The notes beneath the pieces are model-generated. The model did no database searches and was not told the DNA's origin. It saw nothing but the letters and a program-made list of their open reading frames with translations. A stretch of DNA of 9,416 nucleotides from JAWLEV01 sp041685915 (GTDB lineage Bacteria > Chloroflexota > Anaerolineae > UBA1429), in contig JAWLEV010000095.1 in the NCBI GenBank assembly GCA_041685915.1, positions 1 through 9,416 of the forward strand, in the 5' to 3' direction. The position numbers and the translations under genes are program-made. Of the stretch, positions 1 through 6,878 are shown in pieces (the stretch's first letter is position 1; the number at the start of each line of letters is the position of its first letter).

Positions 1-6
1 AGGAGG
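1..6 (+). promoter_or_regulatory. Shine-Dalgarno site of glgX
   Basis: A perfect AGGAGG lies 7 nt before the GTG at 14. It decides the start: the first in-frame ATG (at 32) is 25 nt from the motif, too far to be served by it. The promoter must lie to the left of the window. Confidence 0.85.
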
Positions 7-13
7 CGCGAGG

Positions 14-2101
14 GTGTCCACGAACGATTCCATGGAGGTTCTGCCGGGCCATCCGCATCCCCTTGGGGCCACCGTCCAGGGCGATGGGGTGAACTTTTCC
101 CTCTTTTCGGCCAATGCGCGGGGGGTGCAGTTGCTGCTCTTTGATCGCAGCGACGAGGAGCCCACACACACTATCTTTCTCGATCCGCAGGAGAACAAGA
201 CCTACTATTACTGGCACGCCTTTGTGCGGGGTATCGGCGACGGGCAGATCTATGCCTATCGTGTGGATGGCCCCCATGAGCCCGAGCAGGGCATGCGCTT
301 CGATAGTGACAAGGTCCTCCTCGACCCCTACGCCCTGGCCGTGGACTATGGTGAGCACTGGGTCCGCGAGGAGGCGATCGGCCATGGCGACAATGCCCTC
401 TCCGCCCTCAAGTGCGTGGTGGTGGACCCGGGCGGATACGATTGGGAGGGGGACGAGCCCCTGGAGCGTCCCATGAACGGTACCGTCATCTATGAGATGC
501 ACGTAAAGGGTTTCACGGCCCACCCCTCCTCGGAGGTCTCGTGCCGGGGAACCTATGCGGGGCTCGTGGAAAAGATTCCTCACCTGAAGAAACTGGGCAT
601 CACCGCCGTGGAACTGCTCCCCGTGCAGCAGTTCGATCCGCAAGAGGTGTCTCGCGAGAACCCCCTGACCGGCGAGCCGCTCACCAACTATTGGGGCTAT
701 GCCCCCCTGGCCTATTTTGCGCCCCACGTGCCCTATGCCTGCAGCGGGGATGCGCGGGGTGCCCTGAACGAGTTCCGCGATATGGTCAAGGCGCTGCATC
801 GGGCGGGTATAGAGGTCATCCTCGATGTGGTCTTTGGTCATACAGCGGAGAGGGGAAGCGACGGCCCCACCATATTTTTCCGCGGCTTGGAGAATGTGGC
901 CTACTATATGCTAAAGCCCGATCGGCGCGAGTACTATAACTTTACGGGGACGGGCAATACCATCAACAGTAATCACTCCATCGTGCGTCGGCTTATCCGG
1001 CAGTGTCTGCATCACTGGGTACACGTCCTGCATGTGGACGGATTTCGTTTCGACCTCGCCTCGGTGCTTTCTCGCAACGAGCAGGGGGAGCCTATAAGCG
1101 ATTCGCCCATCCTGTGGGCGATCGAATCCGATCCCATGCTGGCAGGTACCAAACTCATCGCCGAGGCCTGGGACGCCGCCGGCCTCTACGAGTTGGGGGC
1201 CTTTACGGGTGACCGCTGGGCAGAGTGGAATGGGCGCTTTCGCGACGATGTGCGGCGTTTTGTGCGGGGGGACAAGGGGATGGTGCGGGATTTTGCACGG
1301 CGCATGGCGGGCAGTTTCGACATCTTTCGCAACAAACCCAGTTATCACTCCCAGCGCAGCATCAATTACGTGACCTGTCACGACGGGTTCACCCTGGCCG
1401 ATCTGGTATCCTATGAGAAAAAGCACAACGAGGCCAATGGGGAGGAAAATGAGGATGGCGTCGATCAGAATTACAGTTGTAACTATGGCACCGAGGGCCC
1501 CACGGACGATCCCGAGATACGGCGCCTCCGTCGCCGACAGATGAAGAACATGATCGCCCTGCTCCTGATGGCGCGGGGGACCCCCATGCTGCTGGGAGGG
1601 GACGAGATGGCCCGCACCCAGGAGGGGAACAACAATCCCTATTGCCAGGACAACGAGATAAGCTGGTTCAACTGGGAGATGTTGGAGGAGAACGAGGATC
1701 TCTATCGTTTCACCCGCCTCATGATCGCCCTGCGGCAGCAGCATCCCACGCTGATCATGGATCACGTTCTGGGGCGCAGGCCCTATCAGGAGGCACTGCG
1801 CGAGGATCTCACCTTTCACGGGGTCAGGCTCCGCCGTCCCGATTGGGGCTATCATTCCCACTCTTTGGCCATCCAGTTCCATGATCGAGGCGAGACGGCG
1901 GAATTCTACCTCATCGTCAACGCCTACACGAAATCCCTGGAGTTCGAGATTCCTCCCAACATACAGTGGAAGCGGGTGGTAGACACGGGCCTGGAGCCTC
2001 CCGAGGAGATCGTGAAGGCGGAGGACGCCCCGTTAGTGGAGGAGGCCACGATGGAAGCCGGCCCCCGCTCCGTCATCGTACTCATCGAGGAGAAGGAATA
2101 G
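14..2101 (+). CDS. glgX: Glycogen debranching enzyme GlgX / isoamylase (GH13)
   Basis: This 695-residue protein should hydrolyse alpha-1,6 branches of glycogen or limit dextrin in the cytoplasm, supplying linear maltodextrins for phosphorolysis. The N-terminal CBM48-like domain (about residues 10-110) opens with the typical GHPHPLGATVQGDGVNFSLF. The GH13 barrel follows with its four conserved regions: DVVFGHT at 271-277, GFRFD at 343-347 (Asp347 nucleophile), AEAWD at 383-387 (Glu384 acid/base) and CHDGFT at 455-460 (Asp457 transition-state stabiliser). The EGPTDDPEI stretch near 494-502 and a C-terminal beta domain are also typical of GlgX and bacterial isoamylases, and the length matches. 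The start is GTG, supported by AGGAGG 7 nt upstream. One oddity is Gly275, where region I almost always has Asn (DVVxNH). The enzyme class is secure; preference for glycogen or limit dextrin cannot be told from sequence. Confidence 0.95.
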   Translation: MSTNDSMEVLPGHPHPLGATVQGDGVNFSLFSANARGVQLLLFDRSDEEPTHTIFLDPQENKTYYYWHAFVRGIGDGQIYAYRVDGPHEPEQGMRFDSDKVLLDPYALAVDYGEHWVREEAIGHGDNALSALKCVVVDPGGYDWEGDEPLERPMNGTVIYEMHVKGFTAHPSSEVSCRGTYAGLVEKIPHLKKLGITAVELLPVQQFDPQEVSRENPLTGEPLTNYWGYAPLAYFAPHVPYACSGDARGALNEFRDMVKALHRAGIEVILDVVFGHTAERGSDGPTIFFRGLENVAYYMLKPDRREYYNFTGTGNTINSNHSIVRRLIRQCLHHWVHVLHVDGFRFDLASVLSRNEQGEPISDSPILWAIESDPMLAGTKLIAEAWDAAGLYELGAFTGDRWAEWNGRFRDDVRRFVRGDKGMVRDFARRMAGSFDIFRNKPSYHSQRSINYVTCHDGFTLADLVSYEKKHNEANGEENEDGVDQNYSCNYGTEGPTDDPEIRRLRRRQMKNMIALLLMARGTPMLLGGDEMARTQEGNNNPYCQDNEISWFNWEMLEENEDLYRFTRLMIALRQQHPTLIMDHVLGRRPYQEALREDLTFHGVRLRRPDWGYHSHSLAIQFHDRGETAEFYLIVNAYTKSLEFEIPPNIQWKRVVDTGLEPPEEIVKAEDAPLVEEATMEAGPRSVIVLIEEKE

Positions 2102-2125
2102 GGGGCACCGCGTGCGGATGCCCCC
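2101..2125. terminator. Shared hairpin between convergent genes
   Basis: GGGGGCA (2101-2107) pairs with TGCCCCC (2119-2125), and CCG/CGG inside extends the stem around a CGTG tetraloop with one bulged A. It begins at the last base of the glgX stop codon and ends 16 bp before the stop of the convergent isomerase gene, so it can serve both strands. Neither strand has a proper T-run after the stem, so it may act as an RNA 3'-end stabiliser or a weak terminator rather than a classic intrinsic one. Confidence 0.6.
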
Positions 2126-2141
2126 TCGTTGATACGGGATG

Positions 2142-3641
2142 TTAACGCACGCGCTCCCAGATGGGGGCGATCCTCTCCTCCCCCTCCGGTCCCAGTATGA
2201 CGGGGGTGATGTCCGCCATCTCGCACAGGTAGGTGAGGGCCTGCACGCGATCCCCCGTCGTGCCCATGACGTGGTTGCAGGGGAAGACGCGCAGGAATTC
2301 CTGGAACGAGCAACTCAGCCTGGCGTGGACGTGCGGCCAGGTGGGATCCGTTCGCTGGTTTATCTCCTCGCGTTCCTCCTCTGACAGATCCAGGCTTTCC
2401 CCTTTCATGATGGCCATAAAGGGCTTGTCGTCCCACAGCCCCAGTCGGGCGAAGGTCATCTCGCCGGGGGCGGCGTTGAATTCCACGGACGCGCCCCCCG
2501 CCTTGAAATAGAACTCCATGGCGGGATGGAAGGTGATCTTGGAAAAGTTCTCCACGGGGTTGAAGCTCTGTTTCGCGTACCAGGAGGCGTGATTGCCCGA
2601 GTTGCACCAGTCCCAGAGGTCACGGTCGGGCAGGTACAGGCGCACGTCCATGAACAGGGAGGGGAGCCCGCCCGTGACATATTTGAGCAACTGCATGGTT
2701 ATGGCGGCATAGGCGTCGGCCTCTGTGGCGCAGACGGTGGGTTCCTTGGGGCCGTTCCAGTCATAGGGGTCGTTGAGCAGCATCTCGGCCACGTCCCCCA
2801 GGCATACGTACTCGGTCAGTTCACGCTGGCCCTTGAGGCCGCAGAAATCGAACCCTTTTTCCTCATTGACCGTCTGCAGGGCCAGGTAGAGCCTGATCTG
2901 CGTCTTGAGCGTCTCGGGGGTGAGCATGTCGCCATCAAAGCGGATGCGTTCCCCCAGGAGGTTCTGGAACCACTCGAATCCCTCCTCCACCTCATCCTCG
3001 TCCACCTCATTCTCCATCGTTTTGAGGAGCAAAAGTTGGTCGATCTGACGGGCCGTGCAGCCCAGGGCTTTGAGGGTGGGCACCAGGTGAAAGTAGCCCG
3101 TCTCCATGCCCATGGAATGGCCGCCGTACAGCCCATACACCTCGTTGCCGATGGTGGTCAGGGCCTCGGCGGCGCGGATCCAGTCGAACACCTGCTGGTG
3201 GATCTCGGGATCGTCGATGTCGCCGACGATCCTGTGGGTGCGCACCCCCGCCTGGCGCAGGCCGCCGTCGGTGGCCAGCAGGCCCACGTTGCCGGGGAAC
3301 TGGCCGTTGTTGTTGGAGAGGCTGAGGATGGGCACGTCCGGCCCCACACTGTTGACAAAGGGCCAGGCCAAAAAGGGAAAGTTCCACACGTTGTAGCACA
3401 TGATCACCACGCGGCAGCCCTGGCGACGCAGTTCCCTGCCCACCTGCTGGGCCACGCGGGTGGAGGTGATGATGCGGGAACCCACCACGACCTTGGGTTT
3501 GCTGCCGTCGACGTTCTCCAATCCCTCCTCTATGATCTCGGCCCAGCGATTGACCACGCTCATGTTCTGTGGGTTGTTCTTCTGCCACACGTGGGGGCGC
3601 TCGTCGTTCAACATGGCGATGCCGATAGGCGTTGTACGCAT
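2142..3641 (-). CDS. L-fucose/L-arabinose isomerase family protein
   Basis: This predicted cytoplasmic, metal-dependent aldose-ketose isomerase has 499 residues from the start chosen here. Compared from memory with E. coli FucI (about 590 residues), it shares GGHSMG (numbering from the upstream ATG at 3656: 178-183), the block LLNDPYDWNGPKEP (293-306), ATEAD with Glu312, MDVRLY with Asp337, RTDPTWP (435-441) and CNHVMGTTGD with His462. Glu312, Asp337 and His462 correspond to the FucI manganese ligands and acid/base residues, so the protein should be active. It is clearly shorter than FucI, so the true aldose (fucose, arabinose or another, possibly modified, sugar) is not determined. An upstream in-frame ATG at 3656 would add MRRQQ, but those codons contain the Shine-Dalgarno sequence itself, so the ATG at 3641 is preferred. 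The gene has its own promoter and lies downstream of the larA-like gene on the same strand. Confidence 0.88.
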   Translation of the reverse strand: MRTTPIGIAMLNDERPHVWQKNNPQNMSVVNRWAEIIEEGLENVDGSKPKVVVGSRIITSTRVAQQVGRELRRQGCRVVIMCYNVWNFPFLAWPFVNSVGPDVPILSLSNNNGQFPGNVGLLATDGGLRQAGVRTHRIVGDIDDPEIHQQVFDWIRAAEALTTIGNEVYGLYGGHSMGMETGYFHLVPTLKALGCTARQIDQLLLLKTMENEVDEDEVEEGFEWFQNLLGERIRFDGDMLTPETLKTQIRLYLALQTVNEEKGFDFCGLKGQRELTEYVCLGDVAEMLLNDPYDWNGPKEPTVCATEADAYAAITMQLLKYVTGGLPSLFMDVRLYLPDRDLWDWCNSGNHASWYAKQSFNPVENFSKITFHPAMEFYFKAGGASVEFNAAPGEMTFARLGLWDDKPFMAIMKGESLDLSEEEREEINQRTDPTWPHVHARLSCSFQEFLRVFPCNHVMGTTGDRVQALTYLCEMADITPVILGPEGEERIAPIWERVR

Positions 3642-3647
3642 TTGTTG

Positions 3648-3653
3648 CCTCCT
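3648..3653 (-). promoter_or_regulatory. Shine-Dalgarno site of the isomerase gene
   Basis: The minus strand reads ATGAGGAGGCAACAAATG. AGGAGG lies 6 nt before the second ATG (3641-3639), ideal spacing, and within the codons that would follow the first ATG. The second ATG is therefore the likely start. Confidence 0.8.
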
Positions 3654-3694
3654 CATAATACTATGGAGATTACAGTTGGGTCCTCGTTTTTATA

Positions 3695-3709
3695 GAGATC
3701 CGACATCTC
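3695..3709. repeat. Inverted repeat in the isomerase leader
   Basis: GAGAT-CCGAC-ATCTC is a perfect 5-bp inverted repeat with a 5-nt centre. It lies just downstream of the transcription start predicted from the promoter at 3724-3752, in the untranslated leader of the isomerase gene. It could be an operator for a dimeric repressor or a small leader hairpin. On the minus strand the bases after it are TATAAAAA, not a T-run, so it is not a terminator. Short arms mean chance is possible. Confidence 0.4.
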
Positions 3710-3723
3710 CCGAATACGTCTGG

Positions 3724-3752
3724 ATTGTAGAGCGCCGTAGAGGCGTTGTCAA
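3724..3752 (-). promoter_or_regulatory. Sigma-70-type promoter of the isomerase gene
   Basis: On the minus strand a perfect -35 TTGACA (3752-3747) is followed by a 17-nt spacer and TACAAT (3729-3724), one mismatch from TATAAT. The TGA stop codon of the larA-like gene lies inside the -35 box. The predicted transcription start is near 3717, giving a leader of about 75 nt. The isomerase can therefore be transcribed without larA. Confidence 0.75.
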
Positions 3753-5020
3753 CGCAGGGGCAGGGTGTCCGGTGCGTAGGGCAGCACGCTGATGGTGGCC
3801 GCATGCCCGTGGCGTGCTAGGGCGGCGTCCAGCGCTTCCTGCACGGAAGGATAGGGATGAAAGCCCACTTTTTGGGCCACCTCGTCGTCGATGCCCTCCG
3901 ATACGAGGCAGATGTCTGCGTGACGGCGCACGCTGGCCCAGGCCAGGGCCAGTGCCCCCGCCGTGAGATCCTCTATTTCCCCGCTGGGGATGGCGGCGTC
4001 GATGGCGTCCATCTCACGCCCCGCACAGTCCGCGATCTCGGGGTGGGTGACGGAGAGGCCCTCCGGGCAGGGGGTGGCAACGATGATGGTGCCCCCCTCG
4101 CGCACGCAGCGCTGGGCCGGGTACAGGGTCTTGTGGGCCTGCCAGAATTCGATGTCGCAGGGATGGGAACTGGCGATGACGATGTCCGTCGTCTCGGGCA
4201 CATGAACGCCATACACGCGCCGCGACGCCTCCACCCCCCGACGAAAAGCCGCCCGGGGGGCGCCATAGACGGCCCGCACGAGGCGGCCCTCACGGTCCAG
4301 TATGGTGTTCAGGATGGCCCGCAGGCCGGCCCGCTCGGCGATGGCCTCCATCTCCCGACGCACCTCGTTCTCTACCCTGCCCAACAGGCTGGTGGGACGG
4401 CGCACCGACAGGAGATGGACCTGCCCCGTGGTGCGCGCGCCGCACACGCCGGGCTGGATGATCTTGGCCCCGCCGGAAAAGCCGGGGATGTGGTGGGGGA
4501 CGATGCTGCCCACGCCCAGGACGAGATCGGCCTCCAGCACGCGGCGGTTCACCTGCACCGAGACACCGCCGGGCGTGGTACCCAGATCCACGAGGGCGTC
4601 CTGGTCATCGCAGTCGTGGTTGACCACGGACACGCGCCCCGTCGTCTCCCGTCCAAACTTTTGTTCGATTTCCTCCTCCGTCATCTGGCGGTGGGTGCCC
4701 AGGGCGATGAGTATATCCACGGCCCCATCGGGTACGCCGGCATCGTTCAAGGCGTTCAACAGAAGGGGAACGATGACGTGGGTGGGGGTGAGGCGGGTAT
4801 TGTCGTCGGCCACGATGACCACGCGCTCTGCGCCCCGGGCCATCTCCTGCAGGGGAGGTGTCCCGATGGGGTGGGCCAGGGCACGCTGGATCCCTGCGCC
4901 CTCGTCCCGAACGGGAGCTACCTCGTGGGGAACATGGACGCCCTTGATGTTGGCAGCGGGCGCGGTGCACTGTAACATCCCTTCACCGTAGGGGATCTCG
5001 ATCTGTGTTGTCTGGCGCAT
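3749..5020 (-). CDS. larA: LarA-family nickel-dependent 2-hydroxyacid racemase/epimerase
   Basis: This 423-residue protein belongs to the lactate racemase family (DUF2088/LarA N and C domains). These enzymes racemise or epimerise 2-hydroxyacids by hydride transfer to a nickel-pincer nucleotide. Visible family features are the DDNTR strand end (72-76), GTHRQM with His110, VPHHIPGFSGGAK with His176 and Lys186, His202, and Gln294/Lys297 in FWQAHK. They match the Lactiplantibacillus LarA catalytic histidines (108, 174), cofactor-tethering Lys184, nickel ligand His200, and Gln295/Lys298, nearly all at a constant offset. The enzyme therefore looks intact. Substrate is open: the family includes lactate, malate, other 2-hydroxyacid and sugar-acid enzymes. 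The cofactor genes larB, larC and larE are not in this window. The ATG is preceded by AAGGGAGG only 3 nt away, rather close, but the N-terminal strand (IEIPYGEG) fits the family start. The next gene downstream is the sugar isomerase. Confidence 0.9.
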   Translation of the reverse strand: MRQTTQIEIPYGEGMLQCTAPAANIKGVHVPHEVAPVRDEGAGIQRALAHPIGTPPLQEMARGAERVVIVADDNTRLTPTHVIVPLLLNALNDAGVPDGAVDILIALGTHRQMTEEEIEQKFGRETTGRVSVVNHDCDDQDALVDLGTTPGGVSVQVNRRVLEADLVLGVGSIVPHHIPGFSGGAKIIQPGVCGARTTGQVHLLSVRRPTSLLGRVENEVRREMEAIAERAGLRAILNTILDREGRLVRAVYGAPRAAFRRGVEASRRVYGVHVPETTDIVIASSHPCDIEFWQAHKTLYPAQRCVREGGTIIVATPCPEGLSVTHPEIADCAGREMDAIDAAIPSGEIEDLTAGALALAWASVRRHADICLVSEGIDDEVAQKVGFHPYPSVQEALDAALARHGHAATISVLPYAPDTLPLR

Positions 5021-5050
5021 ATGCCTCCCTTCTTATCAGGTCATGGGGAG

Positions 5051-5079
5051 ATGATAGGCAAAGTGGCACGGCGGATCAA
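5051..5079 (-). promoter_or_regulatory. Promoter of the larA-like gene
   Basis: The minus strand has TTGATC (5079-5074), a 17-nt spacer and TATCAT (5056-5051, one mismatch from TATAAT). The predicted start near 5044 leaves a leader of about 24 nt before the ATG at 5020. The -35 matches consensus at 4 of 6 positions. Confidence 0.55.
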
Positions 5080-5084
5080 ATCGT

Positions 5085-5097
5085 CCCTGTTGTAGGG
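5085..5097. repeat. Inverted repeat upstream of the larA promoter
   Basis: CCCT-GTTGT-AGGG is an inverted repeat with 4-bp arms, a few bases upstream of the -35 box of the predicted larA promoter and between the two divergent promoters. It is placed where an activator or shared regulator would bind, but the arms are short and chance is quite possible. Confidence 0.25.
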
Positions 5098-5113
5098 TGG
5101 AGGGCCCGCGAGT

Positions 5114-5141
5114 TGGACAAACCGCCGCATATCACTATGCT
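5114..5141 (+). promoter_or_regulatory. Possible promoter of the nitroreductase gene
   Basis: TGGACA (5114-5119, 5 of 6 to TTGACA), a 16-nt spacer and TATGCT (5136-5141, 4 of 6) lie in the divergent spacer. The leader would be about 50 nt. A downstream TTGAAA at 5162 has no good -10 partner. This is the best candidate but weak. Confidence 0.35.
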
Positions 5142-5200
5142 ATTAGAGGCACGTTCGTTAGTTGAAACCCTTTTGTATTGAGTCGATACGAGGAGGAACT

Positions 5201-5713
5201 ATGGATACGTTAGAGGCCATCTTTACACGACACAGCGTACGACGGTACAAGGATACGGCGATTCCCAAAGAGGATCTGGAAGAAATACTGGAGGCCGGGC
5301 GCCAGGCCCCCTCGGCGGCCAATCGGCAGCCCTGGCATTTCGTCGTCGTCGGCGATCCGGAACAGAAGCGCGAGTTGGCCCAGGCCTGCAGCGGCCAGAC
5401 GTGGATGGCCGAGGCGGCCTACATCCTGGTGGGCGTTGGGCTGCCCGAGGTAAGTGAGGATTGGTATCCCGTGGATGTGGCCATCGCCATGCAGAATATC
5501 GTACTGGCGGCGCATAGTTTGGGCTATGGCACCTGCTGGATCGGCGCCTTTTCCGAGGAGGCGGTTAAAGAGGTCTGTCAGATTCCTCCCGAACTGGACG
5601 TGGTGGCCTGCACCCCCCTTGGCGTGCCCGATATAGAGCCCTCGGCCCGCGCGCGCAAGGACTGGGACGAGGTCTTTTCTGCCGACGTCTACGGCCAGGA
5701 ACTGGAGCTTTAG
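5201..5713 (+). CDS. Small nitroreductase-family FMN oxidoreductase
   Basis: This 170-residue cytoplasmic flavoprotein of the nitroreductase superfamily would use NAD(P)H to reduce nitro, quinone or other activated groups. The true substrate is unknown. Visible features are the N-terminal FMN-phosphate motif TRHSVRRY (9-16), the APSAANRQPWHFVVV stretch (36-50), AIAMQNIVLAAHSLGYGTCWIG (94-115), which forms the helix and FMN-contact strand, and the VACTPLGVPD strand near the C-terminus. The length suits the compact, single-domain members, which form intertwined dimers. The start is ATG with AGGAGG at 5191-5196, four bases upstream. An in-frame TTG at 5162 would add 13 residues but has no such signal. 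The gene stands alone, divergent from the larA-like gene, and ends in a strong terminator. Confidence 0.9.
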   Translation: MDTLEAIFTRHSVRRYKDTAIPKEDLEEILEAGRQAPSAANRQPWHFVVVGDPEQKRELAQACSGQTWMAEAAYILVGVGLPEVSEDWYPVDVAIAMQNIVLAAHSLGYGTCWIGAFSEEAVKEVCQIPPELDVVACTPLGVPDIEPSARARKDWDEVFSADVYGQELEL

Positions 5714-5741
5714 CGCACGACCCCCGTTCAGGCGACAGTGG

Positions 5742-5783
5742 GGCGGATCATGGAGATATTCCTCTTTCATGATCCGCCTTTTT
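5742..5783 (+). terminator. Rho-independent terminator of the nitroreductase gene
   Basis: GGCGGATCATG (5742-5752) pairs over 11 bp with CATGATCCGCC (5768-5778) around a 15-nt loop, and TTTTT follows at 5779-5783. It lies 28 bp after the stop codon. It may also slow transcription from the convergent degV-family gene, but on that strand no T-run follows the stem. Confidence 0.9.
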
Positions 5784-5792
5784 GCTGTTTAT

Positions 5793-5810
5793 GGGCCGCA
5801 ATAGAGGCCC
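5793..5810 (-). terminator. Weak hairpin after the degV-family gene
   Basis: On the minus strand GGGCC and GGCCC form a 5-bp stem with an 8-nt loop just after the stop codon at 5817. No T-run follows. It may act together with the larger hairpin at 5742-5778, which this transcript would meet next. Confidence 0.3.
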
Positions 5811-5816
5811 TCTGAC

Positions 5817-6677
5817 TTATTTTTCCGCGTATCCGCAGAGGGCGATGGCGCCGGGGCCCGTGTGCACTCCCAGTACTGGTCCCGTGATGTTGATGAGCAG
5901 TTCGCCGGGCGCATAGTCGCGCTGGATGCGCCCGGCCATGTGTTGGGCCTCCTCCGGCGCATCGCCATGCAGCACGGCGATGTGCAGGGGGCTGCTGGTG
6001 TCCAGTTGTTCAAAGAAACGCTGATACATGGTCTCCAGGGACCTTTTGCGCGTGCGCACCTGGGTGGCGGCCTCCACGCGCCCCGTCTCGTGATCGATGT
6101 ATATGATGGGTTTGACGTGCAGCAGCGTGCCGATAAAGCGCGTGGCGCCGCCGATGCGCCCTCCCTTGTGCAGATATTCCAGCGTGTCCAGGCAGACGAG
6201 TTGCACCAGTTTCTGGCGCACCTTTTCCGCCGCGGCCAACATGGCCTGAACGTCGCCACCAGCCTCGCGGGCCCGTGCCGCTGCCAGCACCTGCCAGCCC
6301 AGGCTCATGGTGGGCCCCCTGGCGTCCAGGCAGTGAACGGGGATGTCCACCTGCTTTGCGGCCTGTTGGGCGGCGTCAAAGGTGCCGCTCATCTCGCTGC
6401 TGATGGTGATCATCACGATCTCCTCGGCCCCATTTTCCTTTGCCTCTTGGTAGGCCCGCACAAAGCGGGGGGGATTGGGATGCGCCGTCTTGGGATGCAC
6501 GGCGTCCTCTGTGAGGCGCTGGTAAAAGGCCTGGGGCTGCAGGTCGACGTGATCGCGCAGCGTCTCCTCGCCCCAGATGATGAGCAGGGGGATCATGATG
6601 ATGTCGTACCTGTCAAGGAGATGCTGTGGGATGTCACAGGTGCTATCGGTGATGAGGGCGATATCGTGAGATGGCAT
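5817..6677 (-). CDS. DegV-family (FakB-like) fatty-acid-binding protein
   Basis: This 286-residue DegV-fold protein matches the FakB group. In Firmicutes FakB holds a fatty acid and presents it to the kinase FakA, giving acyl-phosphate for phospholipid synthesis; other DegV proteins have no proven role. Visible motifs are ITDSTCD (9-15), PKTAHPNP (62-69), SSEMSGTF (93-100) with Ser97 of the SGT motif, LEYLHKGGRIGG (166-177) with Arg174, and GPVLGVHTGPGAIAL (266-280) with His272. The SGT serine, the GGRI arginine and this histidine are the usual fatty-acid head-group region. Position 65 is Ala where many members have Ser (KTSQP-type motif). No FakA (Dak-type kinase) gene is in the window. The ATG start has a modest GGAG site 4 nt upstream, and an in-frame TAG a few codons before it closes off an earlier start. 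Confidence 0.9.
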   Translation of the reverse strand: MPSHDIALITDSTCDIPQHLLDRYDIIMIPLLIIWGEETLRDHVDLQPQAFYQRLTEDAVHPKTAHPNPPRFVRAYQEAKENGAEEIVMITISSEMSGTFDAAQQAAKQVDIPVHCLDARGPTMSLGWQVLAAARAREAGGDVQAMLAAAEKVRQKLVQLVCLDTLEYLHKGGRIGGATRFIGTLLHVKPIIYIDHETGRVEAATQVRTRKRSLETMYQRFFEQLDTSSPLHIAVLHGDAPEEAQHMAGRIQRDYAPGELLINITGPVLGVHTGPGAIALCGYAEK

Positions 6678-6731
6678 GTTGCTCCGTTTCTACGTCCGTA
6701 TCCTTTAGAGGCGATTCCGTATCCTGTCTGA

Positions 6732-6761
6732 ATTGTACTGGAAATCTCATGGGATTGGTAA
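6732..6761 (-). promoter_or_regulatory. Possible promoter of the degV-family gene
   Basis: The minus strand has TTACCA (6761-6756, 4 of 6), an 18-nt spacer and TACAAT (6737-6732, 5 of 6). The predicted leader is about 48 nt. It lies in the A+T-richer spacer between degV and parB. Confidence 0.4.
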
Positions 6762-6805
6762 TCCGAGGAAGGAACTGTGGAATGTCTGTGTCCATGGGCA
6801 TCTTT

Positions 6806-6834
6806 TGGACTTTTTTTCCTCTTGCGTCTATCAT
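6806..6834 (+). promoter_or_regulatory. Possible promoter of the parB-DUF362 unit
   Basis: TGGACT (6806-6811, 4 of 6), a 17-nt spacer holding a T-tract, and TATCAT (6829-6834, 5 of 6). The predicted start near 6841 leaves a leader of about 38 nt to the ATG at 6879. The -10 box is the same hexamer as in the larA promoter. Confidence 0.45.
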
Positions 6835-6878
6835 ATCTTCTGTCTCGACGATAACGATCATCTGAGTTGAGGGAAAAC

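Noticed and set aside
508..516. GGTTTCACG, resembling half of a parS site
   Set aside because: Only one half of the palindrome is present, it lies inside glgX more than 6 kb from the parB gene, and it encodes a normal GlgX segment (KGFTAH).
247..540. A defence, toxin-antitoxin or mobile-element system anywhere in the window
   Set aside because: I looked for nuclease, transposase, integrase, reverse transcriptase, small toxin pairs, terminal inverted repeats and direct-repeat arrays and found none; every long frame is an ordinary metabolic or housekeeping family. The coordinates given are only a placeholder for this negative result.
911..1882. 323-codon minus-strand frame inside glgX
   Set aside because: Antisense shadow; no motifs, and it lies wholly in a gene with all four GH13 regions.
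2526..3695. 389-codon open frame on the plus strand antisense to the isomerase gene
   Set aside because: It is a shadow frame created by G/C-rich third positions of the real gene. The minus-strand product has recognisable family motifs throughout, and the plus product resembles nothing known.
3857..4975. 372-codon plus-strand frame antisense to the larA-like gene
   Set aside because: Same cause: its composition is Gly, His and Ala-rich without motifs, and the larA frame is complete with all active-site residues.
5162..5167. TTGAAA as a -35 box for the nitroreductase gene
   Set aside because: The only -10 positions at proper spacing read GATACG or similar and run into the Shine-Dalgarno site, leaving no leader.
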